Shown in pieces: positions 11,541-22,161 of a stretch of 64,000 nucleotides of DNA. A program made the position numbers and the translations under genes. The notes under the pieces are model-generated. The model did not search any database. It saw nothing but the letters and a program-made list of their open reading frames with translations, and was not told the origin of the DNA. This DNA comes from Neoechinorhynchus agilis (lineage: Eukaryota > Acanthocephala): assembly GCA_051530055.1 (NCBI GenBank), contig CM121342.1, positions 10,850,001 through 10,914,000 of the forward strand, given 5' to 3'. Within the stretch, counting starts at the first letter, position 1. The number at the start of each line of letters is the position of its first letter.

Positions 11541-11582
11541 TCTACCCGCGCCAAAAATGTGAATCAGAGGTTTATGATCAGT

Positions 11583-11956
11583 TGAACAATAAGACGTTTC
11601 CGCCTTTCAGGGGAAGGAAACCATATTGTTTTAGCGTTTTTAATAGCTATTTCTAAGGCACGTGGGCACTGTTGTCCTTGTTACCCTTTGGAAAAGAAAG
11701 TTTTTAAACAATAAGACATTTGCGTCTTGCAGGGGAAGGAAATCATATTGTTTTAGTGTTTAAGAGCTATTTCTAAAGCAGGTGGACACTAATTGTCTTT
11801 GTTACCTTCTAGAAAAGAAAGTTTTTAGCGATAAAACGTTTCCGTCTTTCAGTGGAAGGAAAATCACATTGTTGTAGTGTTTTTAATAGCTATTTCTAAG
11901 GCGCGTGGACACTATTGTCCTTGTTACCCTTTGGAAAAGAAAGTTTTTGAACAATT
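11583..11956. repeat. Tandem repeat, three copies of a 120-123 bp unit
   Basis: Three successive units each run from an (a)ataa(g/a)acgttt(c)cgtctt-like block through ggggaaggaaa, ttgtttagtgttt, agctatttctaa, gtggacact, gttaccct and end in gaaaagaaagttttt. The shared end block falls at 11700, 11820 and 11943, giving spacings of 120 and 123 bp. A diverged part-copy may lie near 12100-12200. The array sits directly beside the Ty3/gypsy fossil. Confidence 0.85.
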
Positions 11957-12239
11957 AATTCGAGAATTTGGCACATTATCCTTTTTTTCGTTAGATAGAG
12001 CAGGAATTGCGTATTTGGAATTTTTTAGAATGAGCCTTATGTGGACTCATTTGAGTACGTTGAGGATTGCCCTCCCGAGAAGTTGATTGTGATGCATAAT
12101 ATGATTTTTGGCACTTCTTGGAGGATACTAGTGATGGGTTTTAGTAGCGGCCATTGGGAAATATTTTTAAGCGCGTGGGCACTAGCGAGGGTTGCCTACG
12201 CAATCACAACATTTGAATGTTTTGGGCATTGAGACAAGT

Positions 12240-12785
12240 ATTTTTAAATGCAGTTCAGCACAGTACACAATTGGGTGTCTTATTAAAGAATGAGGCGTAG
12301 TGCTTAAATGCATCACGTCTTTGACATAGAACCAATCGGTAATCGTAAATGGAGTCCATCCTTTGCGAATGACAAAATGCCTCGTTTATTTTTACAAAGT
12401 TAATTTGCTACATCCTTATTGGCTGAACATCGAAGCGCGTATCGTGTAGGTGACCAATCACGAGAAAGATTCGTCTTCAGCTAAATATGTTTGAGTTGTA
12501 CACCTGAGAAAAGTTATCCTCCTTGATAGGTCTGATGTATTTATTTTCAAATCTTCGCACATATTTTTTAATAATTCTTTTCCAGTGCTGTCAAAGAAAA
12601 CGAACATAAAGCATGTTTTCAGGCAAAATTGTTTGCAATATTTTACAATTCGTAAACTCCGAATTATTGGATCAATATCAGCGATGAAAAAACTTATATA
12701 TATCGATCAAAAGATTAACGGCTGAGCCACGCATAAAAATTTTAAAATCGGAAAGCTTATCCAAGGCTAAAGTAGCGAAGTTTGT
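12240..12785. other. No gene recognised
   Basis: AT-rich spacer. I see no coding signature, structured RNA or repeat shared with other parts of the window. Confidence 0.35.
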
Positions 12786-12794
12786 ACATTCTGC

Positions 12795-13115
12795 AGTTGT
12801 GGTGAGGTGGTCAAGGGGACTAATGGCATTGATCCCAGTTTAGGGTCAAATGGTTCGAATCCGTTACCGCCAATGACGCACAACCAAAGGGAACGAAATA
12901 CCGCTGAAAGGAGGAGGAAACTCACTGAAGAGTCCCGCCTTTTTGGGAGGTATCCGAGAATCCGGAGGAATGTACAAGCTCATAACCGTATGGTTCAAGG
13001 TATCAAGTGATTTATGCGCTTCCCTGAATCCGATCGGTGGGCTGTGTGCCCAAGGAAAATTATCAGCCGGGGAAAAGGCCGCACATAGATACTTAATAAA
13101 AAAGTTACCGGCTGG
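12795..13115 (+). repeat. tRNA-derived SINE
   Basis: The head has a good RNA polymerase III box A (TGGTCAAGGGG at about 12809) and a perfect box B (GGTTCGAATCC at about 12851). The spacing fits a long-variable-arm (Leu/Ser-like) tRNA, but the acceptor and anticodon stems do not close, so it is not a working tRNA gene. A tail of about 230 bp follows, and it recurs in inverted orientation at 6330-6540. tRNA-like head plus unrelated repeated tail is the standard SINE build. It would be mobilised by a LINE partner. Confidence 0.6.
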
Positions 13116-13119
13116 CCAG

Positions 13120-13860
13120 ACTTCAAAAATATCAAAATATGGTAAGCATTGAGTACAAAAGTACGAACGAGTTTAAAAGCGGCTATGGAGTGTTGCAATA
13201 ATTGACCTTAAGATTTAAGGAAGATGTTTTGCTCGGCTAAGTGCTTGGAATTTCAAAGTTTATACTATGTTTCTTTGTAAGGAATCATGTCCTTTGTCAG
13301 TTCACATGTTTATCAATTCTTTGAGTTGAATAGATAGTGTGAGACTTTTGGTGCCCATGGATAATGAAAGTACCGTTTTAACTTTGGTTAATTAAAAAGA
13401 AGTGAATTTTTTGGGCATGTAGCTTCATTTTTGGTAGACAAGACTCGGCTTTCATTTTTTAATTGAAGTTGTAATAGGGGCAACGGTAAAGGTAGAGCAG
13501 ACATTTTCTCACATTTTCGAGCGTATTAAAATGCGATTTAATTTCGTACCAGAAAGAAGATTAATGGGTGGGAGAAAGTCAAAAGGATACGCTGATGGAT
13601 CTCCAAGTGTCTAATGTTCGAACTCCACGCCAAAACGGGGAAATAAATGCACCTCCTAGAATCAGTAAAATTGGGGATCTGATAAAATCTGTAAGCTATA
13701 AAAGTTTCTTAAATTATCATTTTTCGTTTTTTTACCAAAATGGGATTGCAAGAGCCGGATTAAATATTTTGCATCTGTAAGTATTGCCTCAATGAAGACC
13801 AAATCAGAAAATTTTCCTCTCGTGATTAAGAAGTTATTGTGTGGTTTGCTTGGTATGAAT
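13120..13860. other. Dicer 3' flank, no gene recognised
   Basis: Short open frames only. The Dicer 3' untranslated region and poly(A) signals should lie just left of 13861 on the minus strand. The rest holds nothing I can name. Confidence 0.35.
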
Positions 13861-16800
13861 CTAAAATAAGCAATCAACTTGAGAGAGCCAATAATCGAAT
13901 TTTTTCATACCGATTGCGTACTTGAATAACGAGTAGAAACAATTCCATGTCACTTCAAAGGAATGATCTGAATCGATGAATACTGCTCCAATAGATGACT
14001 CAATAATATCGGCAAGATATTTTGGGCACCCAAGATATCCATCTTTTTCAAGCAACGTGTAATCGAATTTACTAAGTTCCATATTCTCCGGGCTGACTTC
14101 GTTTAAGCTACCGATAAAGATTTCGGTTTCGGATTGTATGGATTGTGTACTAAACATTAAGTGTTTGTAAACACCTGATAGCACGGAGACCGTAGCCATT
14201 AGTTTATTAGATACCAAATATTGCCGAAAATTTGTGAGTTTATCGGGAGTGAAATGAACAAAATTTTGGAATCCATAGCATGCTGCGAAATAATCAATCA
14301 CTGCATCACCAAGAAACTCAAGTCGTTCATAACATGGTGTCAGATTGTTCATCATTGCGGAAGGATGTGTGATCGCTTCTATTAACAATTTCCGTCTTTT
14401 AAATTCGTAGCCCAGTTTCGCTTCCATTTCATTTAGATTACTTTGCTGCCAAAGGCCATCTACAGTTTTCAAACATTGAATCGGATTATCAAAATCATTA
14501 ACAAAATTTACTTCGGGGCTGTCCATTAGAAGAGGCTGTCCAAGAATTATAGAGCATAACTTCACTGTCTCACTCATTGAACGCGTAGCCAGATGAAACA
14601 TTCCTAATATCGCTTCGACCGAATCTGATAGCCTTTTACATTTCATTTTTCGTTTTTGCGGACTCGAATCCACCCACAGTAGAAACTCGAATTCAGTGGT
14701 GGAATAGTGTTTTACGCTCTGAGTTGCAAGATACTCCGCCAAGTTTAGTTCAACGCCTCGTTTGTGTAGAAATTCGTTGTTGATGAGTTTTGTTCTTTCA
14801 ATGGATAAGACGTGTTCATTTGACAGTTGAGCACTGATCGCACAAAAACAATGAATACTAACTACCACCTTTAGTAACGAATCCCCCAAATATTCCATTC
14901 TCTCCAAATCGAATTCAGATTCCGTCGATTTCAGTGTTGTCGAAATGTTCACACCATGAATAAATGCCTCGCTTATTATTCCCTTCCGAAATTTTTGAAG
15001 CACCTCTGATTCTCCGTCTATAAGGCCTTTTTTTGTTGGCATGATCACTTTTTCCCATTCCTCGCCTGTTAGCGGAAATTTTGTTAAACGCTCAAATGTG
15101 TAACTGGGCACATCGGCATATAGTTTGAGAATTAAATTCAAACTCAACTCCTTTGATCGATTTATCCGTCCGATTTCTTTTGCTACTGATAATAGAATTC
15201 GGGTGCCTTGAATGTGATCGAGAGTGGTCGGGAGCACTGTCAACACTTCTCTGGGAAACGCAAGTTTCTTGCTTTTTGTTTCGTTCCTTGACATCGAGCA
15301 ATAGATCACCGGTGAGTTTGCGTCCTTGAGTTCAATATTGTACATTCGCATCGTTGATGCAAACAAAATTAGAATTTTATTTATTTGAGCTGATTGACAT
15401 TGAATTGGTGCATTTCAGAATCGAATTAAATTTTAACATATTTCATTCTTTTTAGCCGACATTTTAATCACGATTATTTGGTCAATGAAAGAAATAAAGA
15501 CTAATAATGTAAATTAATACGTTCAAGATATCACTCGAACTTTCCAACCCTTTCTATAGGATCATTTGAATTTTGACAAAAAAATCAAGAGGTTGTGAAC
15601 GAAAATATTTGAGATAACAAAGTCGAAACATCAACGACGAGAATCCTTAACGGCGCTTAAAATACTCCACCATTGTAGAATTGACTTTTCCCCCGATCGT
15701 CGAGTTAATATTCTTTTTGTCATCTATCGCCGCCACATACATTATTTTTTCCACTCTATCGTTTTTATAGTTCGTACAAACACACGATCGCAGACCCAAT
15801 TCTTTAACTTGTCCAACATTCCATTTGGACAATTGTTCGCTTAAACGCGTTACCGAAAAGTATTCAAGAATCTTAATATCCATTGAATCATTGTTGATAG
15901 GAACAACATAGAAAGCGGGTATACCGATTGTTCCTTCCCATAAAGATTGATTTTGAAATGTGATTGCTATGATGTGATTGGTGAATGCACATAGCTTATC
16001 ATTTATATTAGCGTCTCTGTACAAATTCACAATACGTCGCAATTTCACGGGGAAAAAACTGTTGCTACTTAGATCTTTTATTCGAACAGAAACTCCATTA
16101 TCGAGCTCTTCGTAGGTTGCAATACCAACTGACAATAAACTGCCGTTCTTTTCCAAAGAATAAATATTGAGGTGAGAATCATCGTCACATTTAAAGAGGT
16201 GGCTTAAAGGACGCTGAACGAATCTAAATCCGCCATCTTTGAATTTCTCCATTTCTTGGGATCGCCGATACATGGATTTTTTCTCCAAATACACCTTCGG
16301 TAAAAGCTCATCGGTCAATTCGCCTAAAAATTAAATTTAAAATTTGCGACTTATTAAAACGCTGTTAAGACCTTCTTTGTAAAGAGCCTGGCAAAGTTGT
16401 ACACATGCCGCAAGCTTAGCAACGCGTTTAGACCTGCTCCTAGGTCCCTAGGCAAAATCAAGGTTGGTAGAACTTCTTTGACTTTGAACTTACGATTGTG
16501 ACCCACTGCTTCATGTGACAGTTATGGGGCATTAGAATAGCGCATCGAAACTGACCGTCTCCTTCATCATTGATGAGCATAACAGGTAAAGCAACGCCAC
16601 TTGTCGTCATAGAAATCCCGATAGCGTATTTGTAAAGGATAGTGATGCATTTAGCTGGATCAATGTGAACATTGCCGACAACGGTTAAAATCGATAAACT
16701 CTTATGATCTGCTAGGCCGATTTGCCTTAGTTCTTTAAGTTCTTCGGTGGTCATTTGTAACATTAGGTCTTCAGAATGCAGCCCGTTAAACTCCAATGTG

Positions 16801-18566
16801 CTCGTGTCCACCAACAAAGAATTTCTTGATTCTATGTGCTGAGGAAGTTGGAAAGAAGTAAATTTACGAATATGTGTGTGCATGTAGTCACGTTAAGATT
16901 CAAGTACCTTTTCGATCAACTCGAATTCTCTTAACGTTTTCTGGCACATATAAGCGTCATATTTCTTGGACATGATGGCAAAGAGTGCTCGACTTTGTCG
17001 AGCTCTTCCCTAAAAGACCATAAAAATAAAAGTGCAGATCCAAAAAACTAAAACACTAAGACCAACCTTCGCTTGCTGATAAAAAACGAAATTATTTGTG
17101 AAATAAGTCATTATGATAAGATTGCACGACGGAACATCGATGCCTTCGTGGGCGATTGATGTGGCGACCATAACGTTCGAGATATTTTCTCGAAATGACT
17201 TTAAATGTTCAATTTGAGCTTTGCACGTATTCGCATTTGACCACAGATCGGCTCCAGACTGCACAAGATGCATCGGTTTAATCCAACGAAACTCTTCAGA
17301 CAACTCGGCAAGACACTGCAGCATCGATGTTAAGCCGTAAGCGGAAGCTCGAGTATCCACAAATATCATGGCATGAAGATTAATGTTGGTCTGGTGATGG
17401 GAACGAAGAACATCAACTATTTTTTTGAATTTTGGCGTGGTCAGTTTAAATAGCGAACTTTCATCACTAGGTCTAGACTTACAACACTCTCTGAACATCA
17501 AATGTAATTGTTCGATTTCTGGAAGAGGCGCATTTGGACTGTTTTTGCTTGCGAATTCCATGATTCGTTCAAACAAATAATGACCAATCAACATTCCATA
17601 TTCACTAATGGAGTCAATGACTCCTCTCATGAGTTTTGCTACCTTATCCACTCGAGAAAGATCAAAATTTTGTTTATATTCCGTGTAGATAATACCCATG
17701 TGATCCGTTAAAACCGGTACATTTGCTTTCAGATTCGCCTCAATCTCACAAAACATATTTCGCTTCTGCTGCTTTAACTCATTTTTTATCTCATCACACC
17801 TATCTTCTACGTTTTTCATAATTTCAAAACTTTTGTCCAAAAATAATCTTTCTTCACCGAACGTTTCATTATCGTACACAATATGCTCAATACGAATTGA
17901 ATTCGGACGCAAATTAAGACCGAATTCCAAATGTGAATCCAAGTTCTCGGCAAGAAGACGAACGCGACTTTCCAATTGATTAAGTTTGCATTTAAAGCTA
18001 GTCACACTTGCCGTAAGACCTAAAATCTTAGGTAGGTCCTCCCTTGGTTTCAAATTAAGACGTGCCTTTTCGTTATGATAGCTTCGCATAATTTTTCCAT
18101 AAGGATGATTACCTGAAGCGTGATGGCATTCGTCGATCACGATCAAATTGATTTGTCCAATCGTTATGTATTGAAAAGAAAGAAGATTGTGTAGAATAGC
18201 TGGAGTCATTACAAGAACTCTTGCATCGTCAAACTCCTTCACCCATTGCTCCTGTGTCCAAATGTCAACTCCCATATCGCCAATGTAAAGCTTTACGTTC
18301 ACTGGAAGGTGTCGCGACAAATAAGCGTGTTGCTGGATAACCAAAGGAACAGAAGTAGCTAGAAAAAACGTCCTTTTGGCATTGCTAGAACCCCAAGGTT
18401 CAGTGGTCTCGAACAAAAAGTACCGAATTGTCATCACCGCAATGTACGTTTTGCCACTACCCGTTCCAAGTACGGCAACAAGATTTCGAGACTTGGCCAA
18501 CTCTAGCATCGAAATTTGATAGTCGTAGGCTACAATCTCTTCGTTGGTTTTTAACTCAAAATACAT
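13861..18566 (-). CDS. Dicer: Dicer endoribonuclease, six exons
   Basis: Exons (minus strand) are 18566-17067, 17009-16908, 16838-16494, 16447-16372, 16323-15650 and 15342-13861. Their sum is 4179 nt, an open frame of 1392 residues. Domains in order: DExD/H helicase (Walker A GTGSGKT at 34-40, DECH at 145-148), helicase C (IDVPSCN, QQAKGRARQSRALF across a splice), a DUF283-like dimerisation domain, platform-PAZ, RNase IIIa (ERMEYLGDS; RLSDSVEAILG) and RNase IIIb (ERLEFLGDAV; YLADIIESSIG). The acidic metal-binding residues of both RNase III domains are present. The protein ends soon after RNase IIIb, without the usual C-terminal dsRNA-binding domain. Four introns are GT-AG of 46-69 nt. The fifth, inside PAZ, is not (see separate entry). 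The role would be cutting dsRNA into siRNA or miRNA in the cytoplasm. The start MYFELK is chosen because the helicase begins there; the open frame runs upstream to 18716 without homology. Confidence 0.95.
15341..15649 (-). other. Dicer intron 5: TA-flanked intron with terminal inverted repeats
   Basis: The exon runs ...TTTAAGCGCCGT then TA at 15649-15648. The next exon begins after a second TA at 15342-15341, with CAATATTGAACTC. Removing the segment plus one TA gives EYFKRRYNIELKD, matching the PAZ consensus (animal Dicer: YYKTKYGIEI) without gap. The intron (307 nt) starts AGG and ends G next to the TAs. Its arms ATTCTCGTCGTTGATG (15644-15629) and CATCAACGATGCGAAT (15359-15344) pair over 16 positions with 14 Watson-Crick pairs, one wobble and one mismatch. 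No AG acceptor in a usable phase exists near the exon start. A GT-AG reading that keeps the frame was looked for and not found. Confidence 0.8.
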
Positions 18567-18719
18567 TTTATCTAGAAGTAGGACACGAAAAAAAGATGGT
18601 TGATCCCTTGAATAAATAAAAACGGAGTAATACAGCACACAAATCGTAAATAACAGTAGTGAAGAATATGAACGAAAGTTTTGGCGATAGTTTAACGTGT
18701 CCCTAACTGAGTTCACTGA

Positions 18720-19290
18720 AATAAGGGAATCGTTATTTAATTATTGAAAGGAAAATATTGACTTCGTGATTAGATATCTAAAATGAGCATCAAAGCTCCT
18801 ACTGAGGCGACACAGATCGGACAGCTTCGTAAATTTTTGCTGCAAACAAATTGACATCAAGGAAACCAAACGTAAGCTAAGAAAATATCCAAAGAACCTG
18901 TAAGATCGTGTGAATCGCACAGGAAAGGCTAATTTCTCAAAAACACAAAAGGACCTCCGTGCACCCAAACAATTTTTATATCGATCGGGGACAATAATGC
19001 ACATAAATTTAGTGCATGATACGACGAAAACACAGAAAATTTGATCATCTCATTGGTAGCTCATTTACCGATTTAAACGCTACAATCCCATATTAATCCA
19101 CGTGTTCTTAAACGATTGATTTCTTCTAAAAAACAAATAACGAACAGTAAGATATGATAAAATTTCTAAGTTTTCGAATACAGGCATTTACGAATATTCA
19201 CGCCACCGTTCTCGATCATTCAAAGCTGCCTTAGAGGTGTAATGGCCGAAAGGACGGATCCAGCGCTCCTTTCCATTGCAGAGTCAGTCT
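18720..19290. other. Dicer upstream region, no gene recognised
   Basis: This should contain the Dicer promoter on the minus strand. No recognised frame or repeat was seen. Confidence 0.35.
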
Positions 19291-19322
19291 TATGTTTTGC
19301 AGGAGGCATGCTCCAGCTATTG

Positions 19323-19500
19323 GATCGGAATTATCCATGTTTGTGTATGGTGGAAAATTTGAACGAGCTTTATTAAATCCTATATTTCGGTGCCACAATC
19401 TCGTATCAAGGTTATTTTGGTGTTTTTATTGGCAAGATTATGCCTCCGAAATATCGGATTTAATAAAGCACCTTCAATTTTTCCGACATAAACGAACATG
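19323..19500. repeat. Inverted pair of a dispersed short repeat
   Basis: The plus-strand block at 19430-19500 (caagattatgcctccgaaat, then atcggatttaataaagcacc) is matched on the minus strand by 19405-19330 (gagattgtggcaccgaaata, then taggatttaataaagctcg). Arms of about 70 nt are separated by about 25 nt. A single copy of the same family lies at 23485-23560, and related copies lie at 57.05-57.86 kb. They share a CGAAATATCGGA core and a TAATAAA tail. Confidence 0.65.
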
Positions 19501-19793
19501 TCGACGCATACAACGAAAATGGTTCACAGATTGAAGCTGACGAACATACCCCAACGAAAAACACGACCGAGACGGCAAGGTTTCAAATGACCTCTCAGGT
19601 TCTATAAAACACCACGTTTGTTGTCTTCTTTTAAAATCGTTTGCATTGTCCTATCAAAATGACACTTGGCGTTCGTTTGTACAGACTCCACGCTTAAGCC
19701 TCCGTCCCATTCGCTCACAATGATTCATGTGACCCAATGAGTTTAGCTAACTATTTAAGCATTACCTTTTCCTTTGTTTCATATTTTCACAAA

Positions 19794-21293
19794 ATGCATC
19801 TCTTTTACTTGCTCTTCGCAAGTTTCCTTGCTAACAAACTCACATTATGTTTGAGCACAAATAGATTAAACAACGAAAACAGGGTTCAATTAAAATTCAA
19901 TGACGAGCATTGGTCGAAATTATGGTACTTACGTGATGATCACGTCAATATTGAAACGGTTTGGAACGATGGATATACCGGTCGGAACGTAGTTGTGGGT
20001 ATAGTGAACGCCAACATTCAAACAGATCATCCTGAGCTCAAAGACAATATTTTGGACACGACGTTGACTGGTCTTCGGCATGGAAAAAACAAGAACATCT
20101 CCGTAGGAACAGCATTTGCTGGACTAATAGCAGCAAAAGCAAACAATCAATTTTGTACCGTGGGAATTGCGTACAATTCTAAGCTAACTAATGTTAGATT
20201 AAATGTTAGCGAAAATAAACCATCTAACTTTCGTGAATTCAATTCCGAAGCAGACGTCTACACGATCGTGCACAATCATTATGAAGAGACCAGTGAACGT
20301 CTAATGATTCACGAGTACAGTTGGACGAACATTGTCAAATTCGGTCGAAACGGACTTGGATCTGCATTTGTGGTGCCATCGTCTATTAGCAATGGATACC
20401 ATCACATGTCTTGTTCAACGGACACATTTGTAAACTCACAATACACAATCCCAGTTGCTGGTATTACGCGCAAGTACTCATCGCCTCGGTTTGCAACAAG
20501 ATGCGCTTCAATCATGACAACCGCTTTTACCACTGACGAAGAAAGTTTTGATGGAATCGTAGTGGTCCAACCTAACAATACGTGCGCTGTAACTCACGAA
20601 GGATCATCTTTCCCGGCAGCAATAGTCGCAGGAATCATCGCTTTGGGAATAGAAGCGAATCCAGGTCTCGATTATAGGCAAATTCAAAACTTAATTGTTT
20701 TGTCATCTAAAATGAACAAGTCATCGTTATTACCGTCCAAAGAGTATTGGACGAACGGCGCCGGAATTTCGGTAAGTGACCTGTACGGCTTTGGCATTTT
20801 GAACGCGAAAGAGTTTGTTCGTGGTGCCAAATCACTCGTAAATAAACGCTCACCGGACTTACATGAATGTGAGTTTCCGTTCAGATCGGTGAGTAGAACT
20901 ATAATTCGACCAAAGAGCACTCTATCTCTACACTCCTGCACAACGGCTTGTGAGTTTGACTCCAACAATATCAAAAGTCTGGAACACATCCATGTTCAAT
21001 TGTCCATAAAACCGAAGAAGTTCAATTTTGCAAAACGAGGAATGATGATCATTAAAGTGAAATCCCCGCAAGGAGAACCTTCAAACTTATTAGGTCTTCG
21101 TTTCCTCGATTCAGACCGAATTTTTGGATTCGAAAATTATTCATTCGTATCGGCAATGCATTGGTTTGAAAATCCCAGAGGATGTTGGGAGGTTAACTTG
21201 ACCAATCACAACCTTTTTGGATCTTTTATTTTGCACAATTTATCAATTGTTTTAACGGGAATAAATGTTACAAAGGAGGAAGCTTACATTTAA
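19794..21293 (+). CDS. Proprotein convertase-like pseudoprotease, intronless
   Basis: The frame opens at 19737, but the ATG at 19794 is preferred because it starts a clean signal peptide (MHLFYLLFASFLANK). The mature part aligns with the catalytic domain of furin/kexin-type subtilases from LWYLRDDHVNIETVWNDGYT to about residue 345. A P-domain-like beta region follows, to the end. Numbered from 19737, the catalytic Asp is Asn91 (IVNANIQ for ILDDGIE) and the catalytic His is Val123 (VGTAFAG for HGTRCAG). The nucleophile Ser291 remains (EGSSFPAAIVAGIIAL). The oxyanion-hole Asn region (PSSISNG) is also altered. There is no prodomain: the convertase fold follows the signal peptide almost at once. 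With two of three triad residues lost it cannot be a normal protease. A secreted binding or decoy role is possible but is inference. Having no intron in 1.5 kb, it may descend from a retrocopy. The frame is fully open, so selection has kept it. Confidence 0.85.
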   Translation: MHLFYLLFASFLANKLTLCLSTNRLNNENRVQLKFNDEHWSKLWYLRDDHVNIETVWNDGYTGRNVVVGIVNANIQTDHPELKDNILDTTLTGLRHGKNKNISVGTAFAGLIAAKANNQFCTVGIAYNSKLTNVRLNVSENKPSNFREFNSEADVYTIVHNHYEETSERLMIHEYSWTNIVKFGRNGLGSAFVVPSSISNGYHHMSCSTDTFVNSQYTIPVAGITRKYSSPRFATRCASIMTTAFTTDEESFDGIVVVQPNNTCAVTHEGSSFPAAIVAGIIALGIEANPGLDYRQIQNLIVLSSKMNKSSLLPSKEYWTNGAGISVSDLYGFGILNAKEFVRGAKSLVNKRSPDLHECEFPFRSVSRTIIRPKSTLSLHSCTTACEFDSNNIKSLEHIHVQLSIKPKKFNFAKRGMMIIKVKSPQGEPSNLLGLRFLDSDRIFGFENYSFVSAMHWFENPRGCWEVNLTNHNLFGSFILHNLSIVLTGINVTKEEAYI

Positions 21294-21549
21294 ATCAGTG
21301 CAAGGAAAAAAGAATTGATTTGCTGAACGAGTTCAGTTAAATACTTCTTTTATCCAATCACTTTGCTCGCAGGGAACTTAGCTTCTTTGGTTATAATTTT
21401 CGGGTGAATGAGGTTTTAGGCTCTCGCTTTTTATGTATGGCGATAATAAATAGGCGTTTTGACATTGCCAAAATGTTAGCTTTATCAACATATTGAAAAA
21501 GCGTAAAAAATCAGTGATTCGTCTTTGTCTATTTTAGGCAATTGTTTAA

Positions 21550-21920
21550 CGAGGCCCTGCGCCACGGTATTAAACAACCAGTGTCTCGACGCCCCGATTT
21601 AACAACGGCGAATTTTATGTTGCTGGCTGCGAATAGCGTCCCAGAGAGAGCAAACGCTTTTTTGCCATGGAATACAGTGACCATTGACACCGGAATCTTC
21701 ACACCGAAGACTAAAAACCATCAAGAAAACCTGTAATCTTCGCCAAGAAAGCATCCATGAACGCTTCGTCCCAGAGAAGGCATTTGCCTTCTATCCACTG
21801 GTACTGTCCAGTCTACGGAGGCCATCGAGTCCGCAAACATTGCTCGGCTCAGGATGTTGGGCACTTTTAAGATTATTAAGAGCACGACTACGAGAATTGC
21901 GTTCATTTCTTAGTGTTTTG
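21550..21920 (-). mobile_element. RLE-type LINE endonuclease scraps
   Basis: Two pieces lie on the minus strand. 21900-21760 still shows a PNIL-EP-SN-V-C-x-LDG pattern across shifting frames, like NILEPSNLCRFDGR at 63.2 kb. 21690-21560 shows HC-IPW and the following WDA block. Both are frame-shifted many times. They match the nuclease end of the LINEs at 54.5 and 63.2 kb, and are older than those copies. Confidence 0.5.
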
Positions 21921-22161
21921 CTTTCCGCTGTTTTCAAAATTTTAGAAATAAATCTCGTTCGACGTTTATTGTCTTTAAAAATCAGTAAAAAAGAGTTGAA
22001 CAACAAAATACACGGAAGAATCCATTACCGATAACAGAAAAACCTTTACGTCAAGAGCAAAATCATCGGGTGTTCATCGCATTTTGATCTTTTAAACCAT
22101 TAATTCAATTTGGTTTAAACTAATGAAATTCCGTAAGAATTGGTTATATTCCTTTTTAGAT

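Noticed and set aside
12795-12870. Functional tRNA gene
   Set aside because: Boxes A and B are good, but acceptor and anticodon stems do not pair.
13200-13560. Transposase-like segment (FSHIFERIKMRFNFVPERRL)
   Set aside because: Too short, with no catalytic motif and no inverted ends found.
18567-18716. N-terminal extension of Dicer
   Set aside because: The frame is open but hydrophobic and without similarity. The helicase domain begins at the ATG at 18566.
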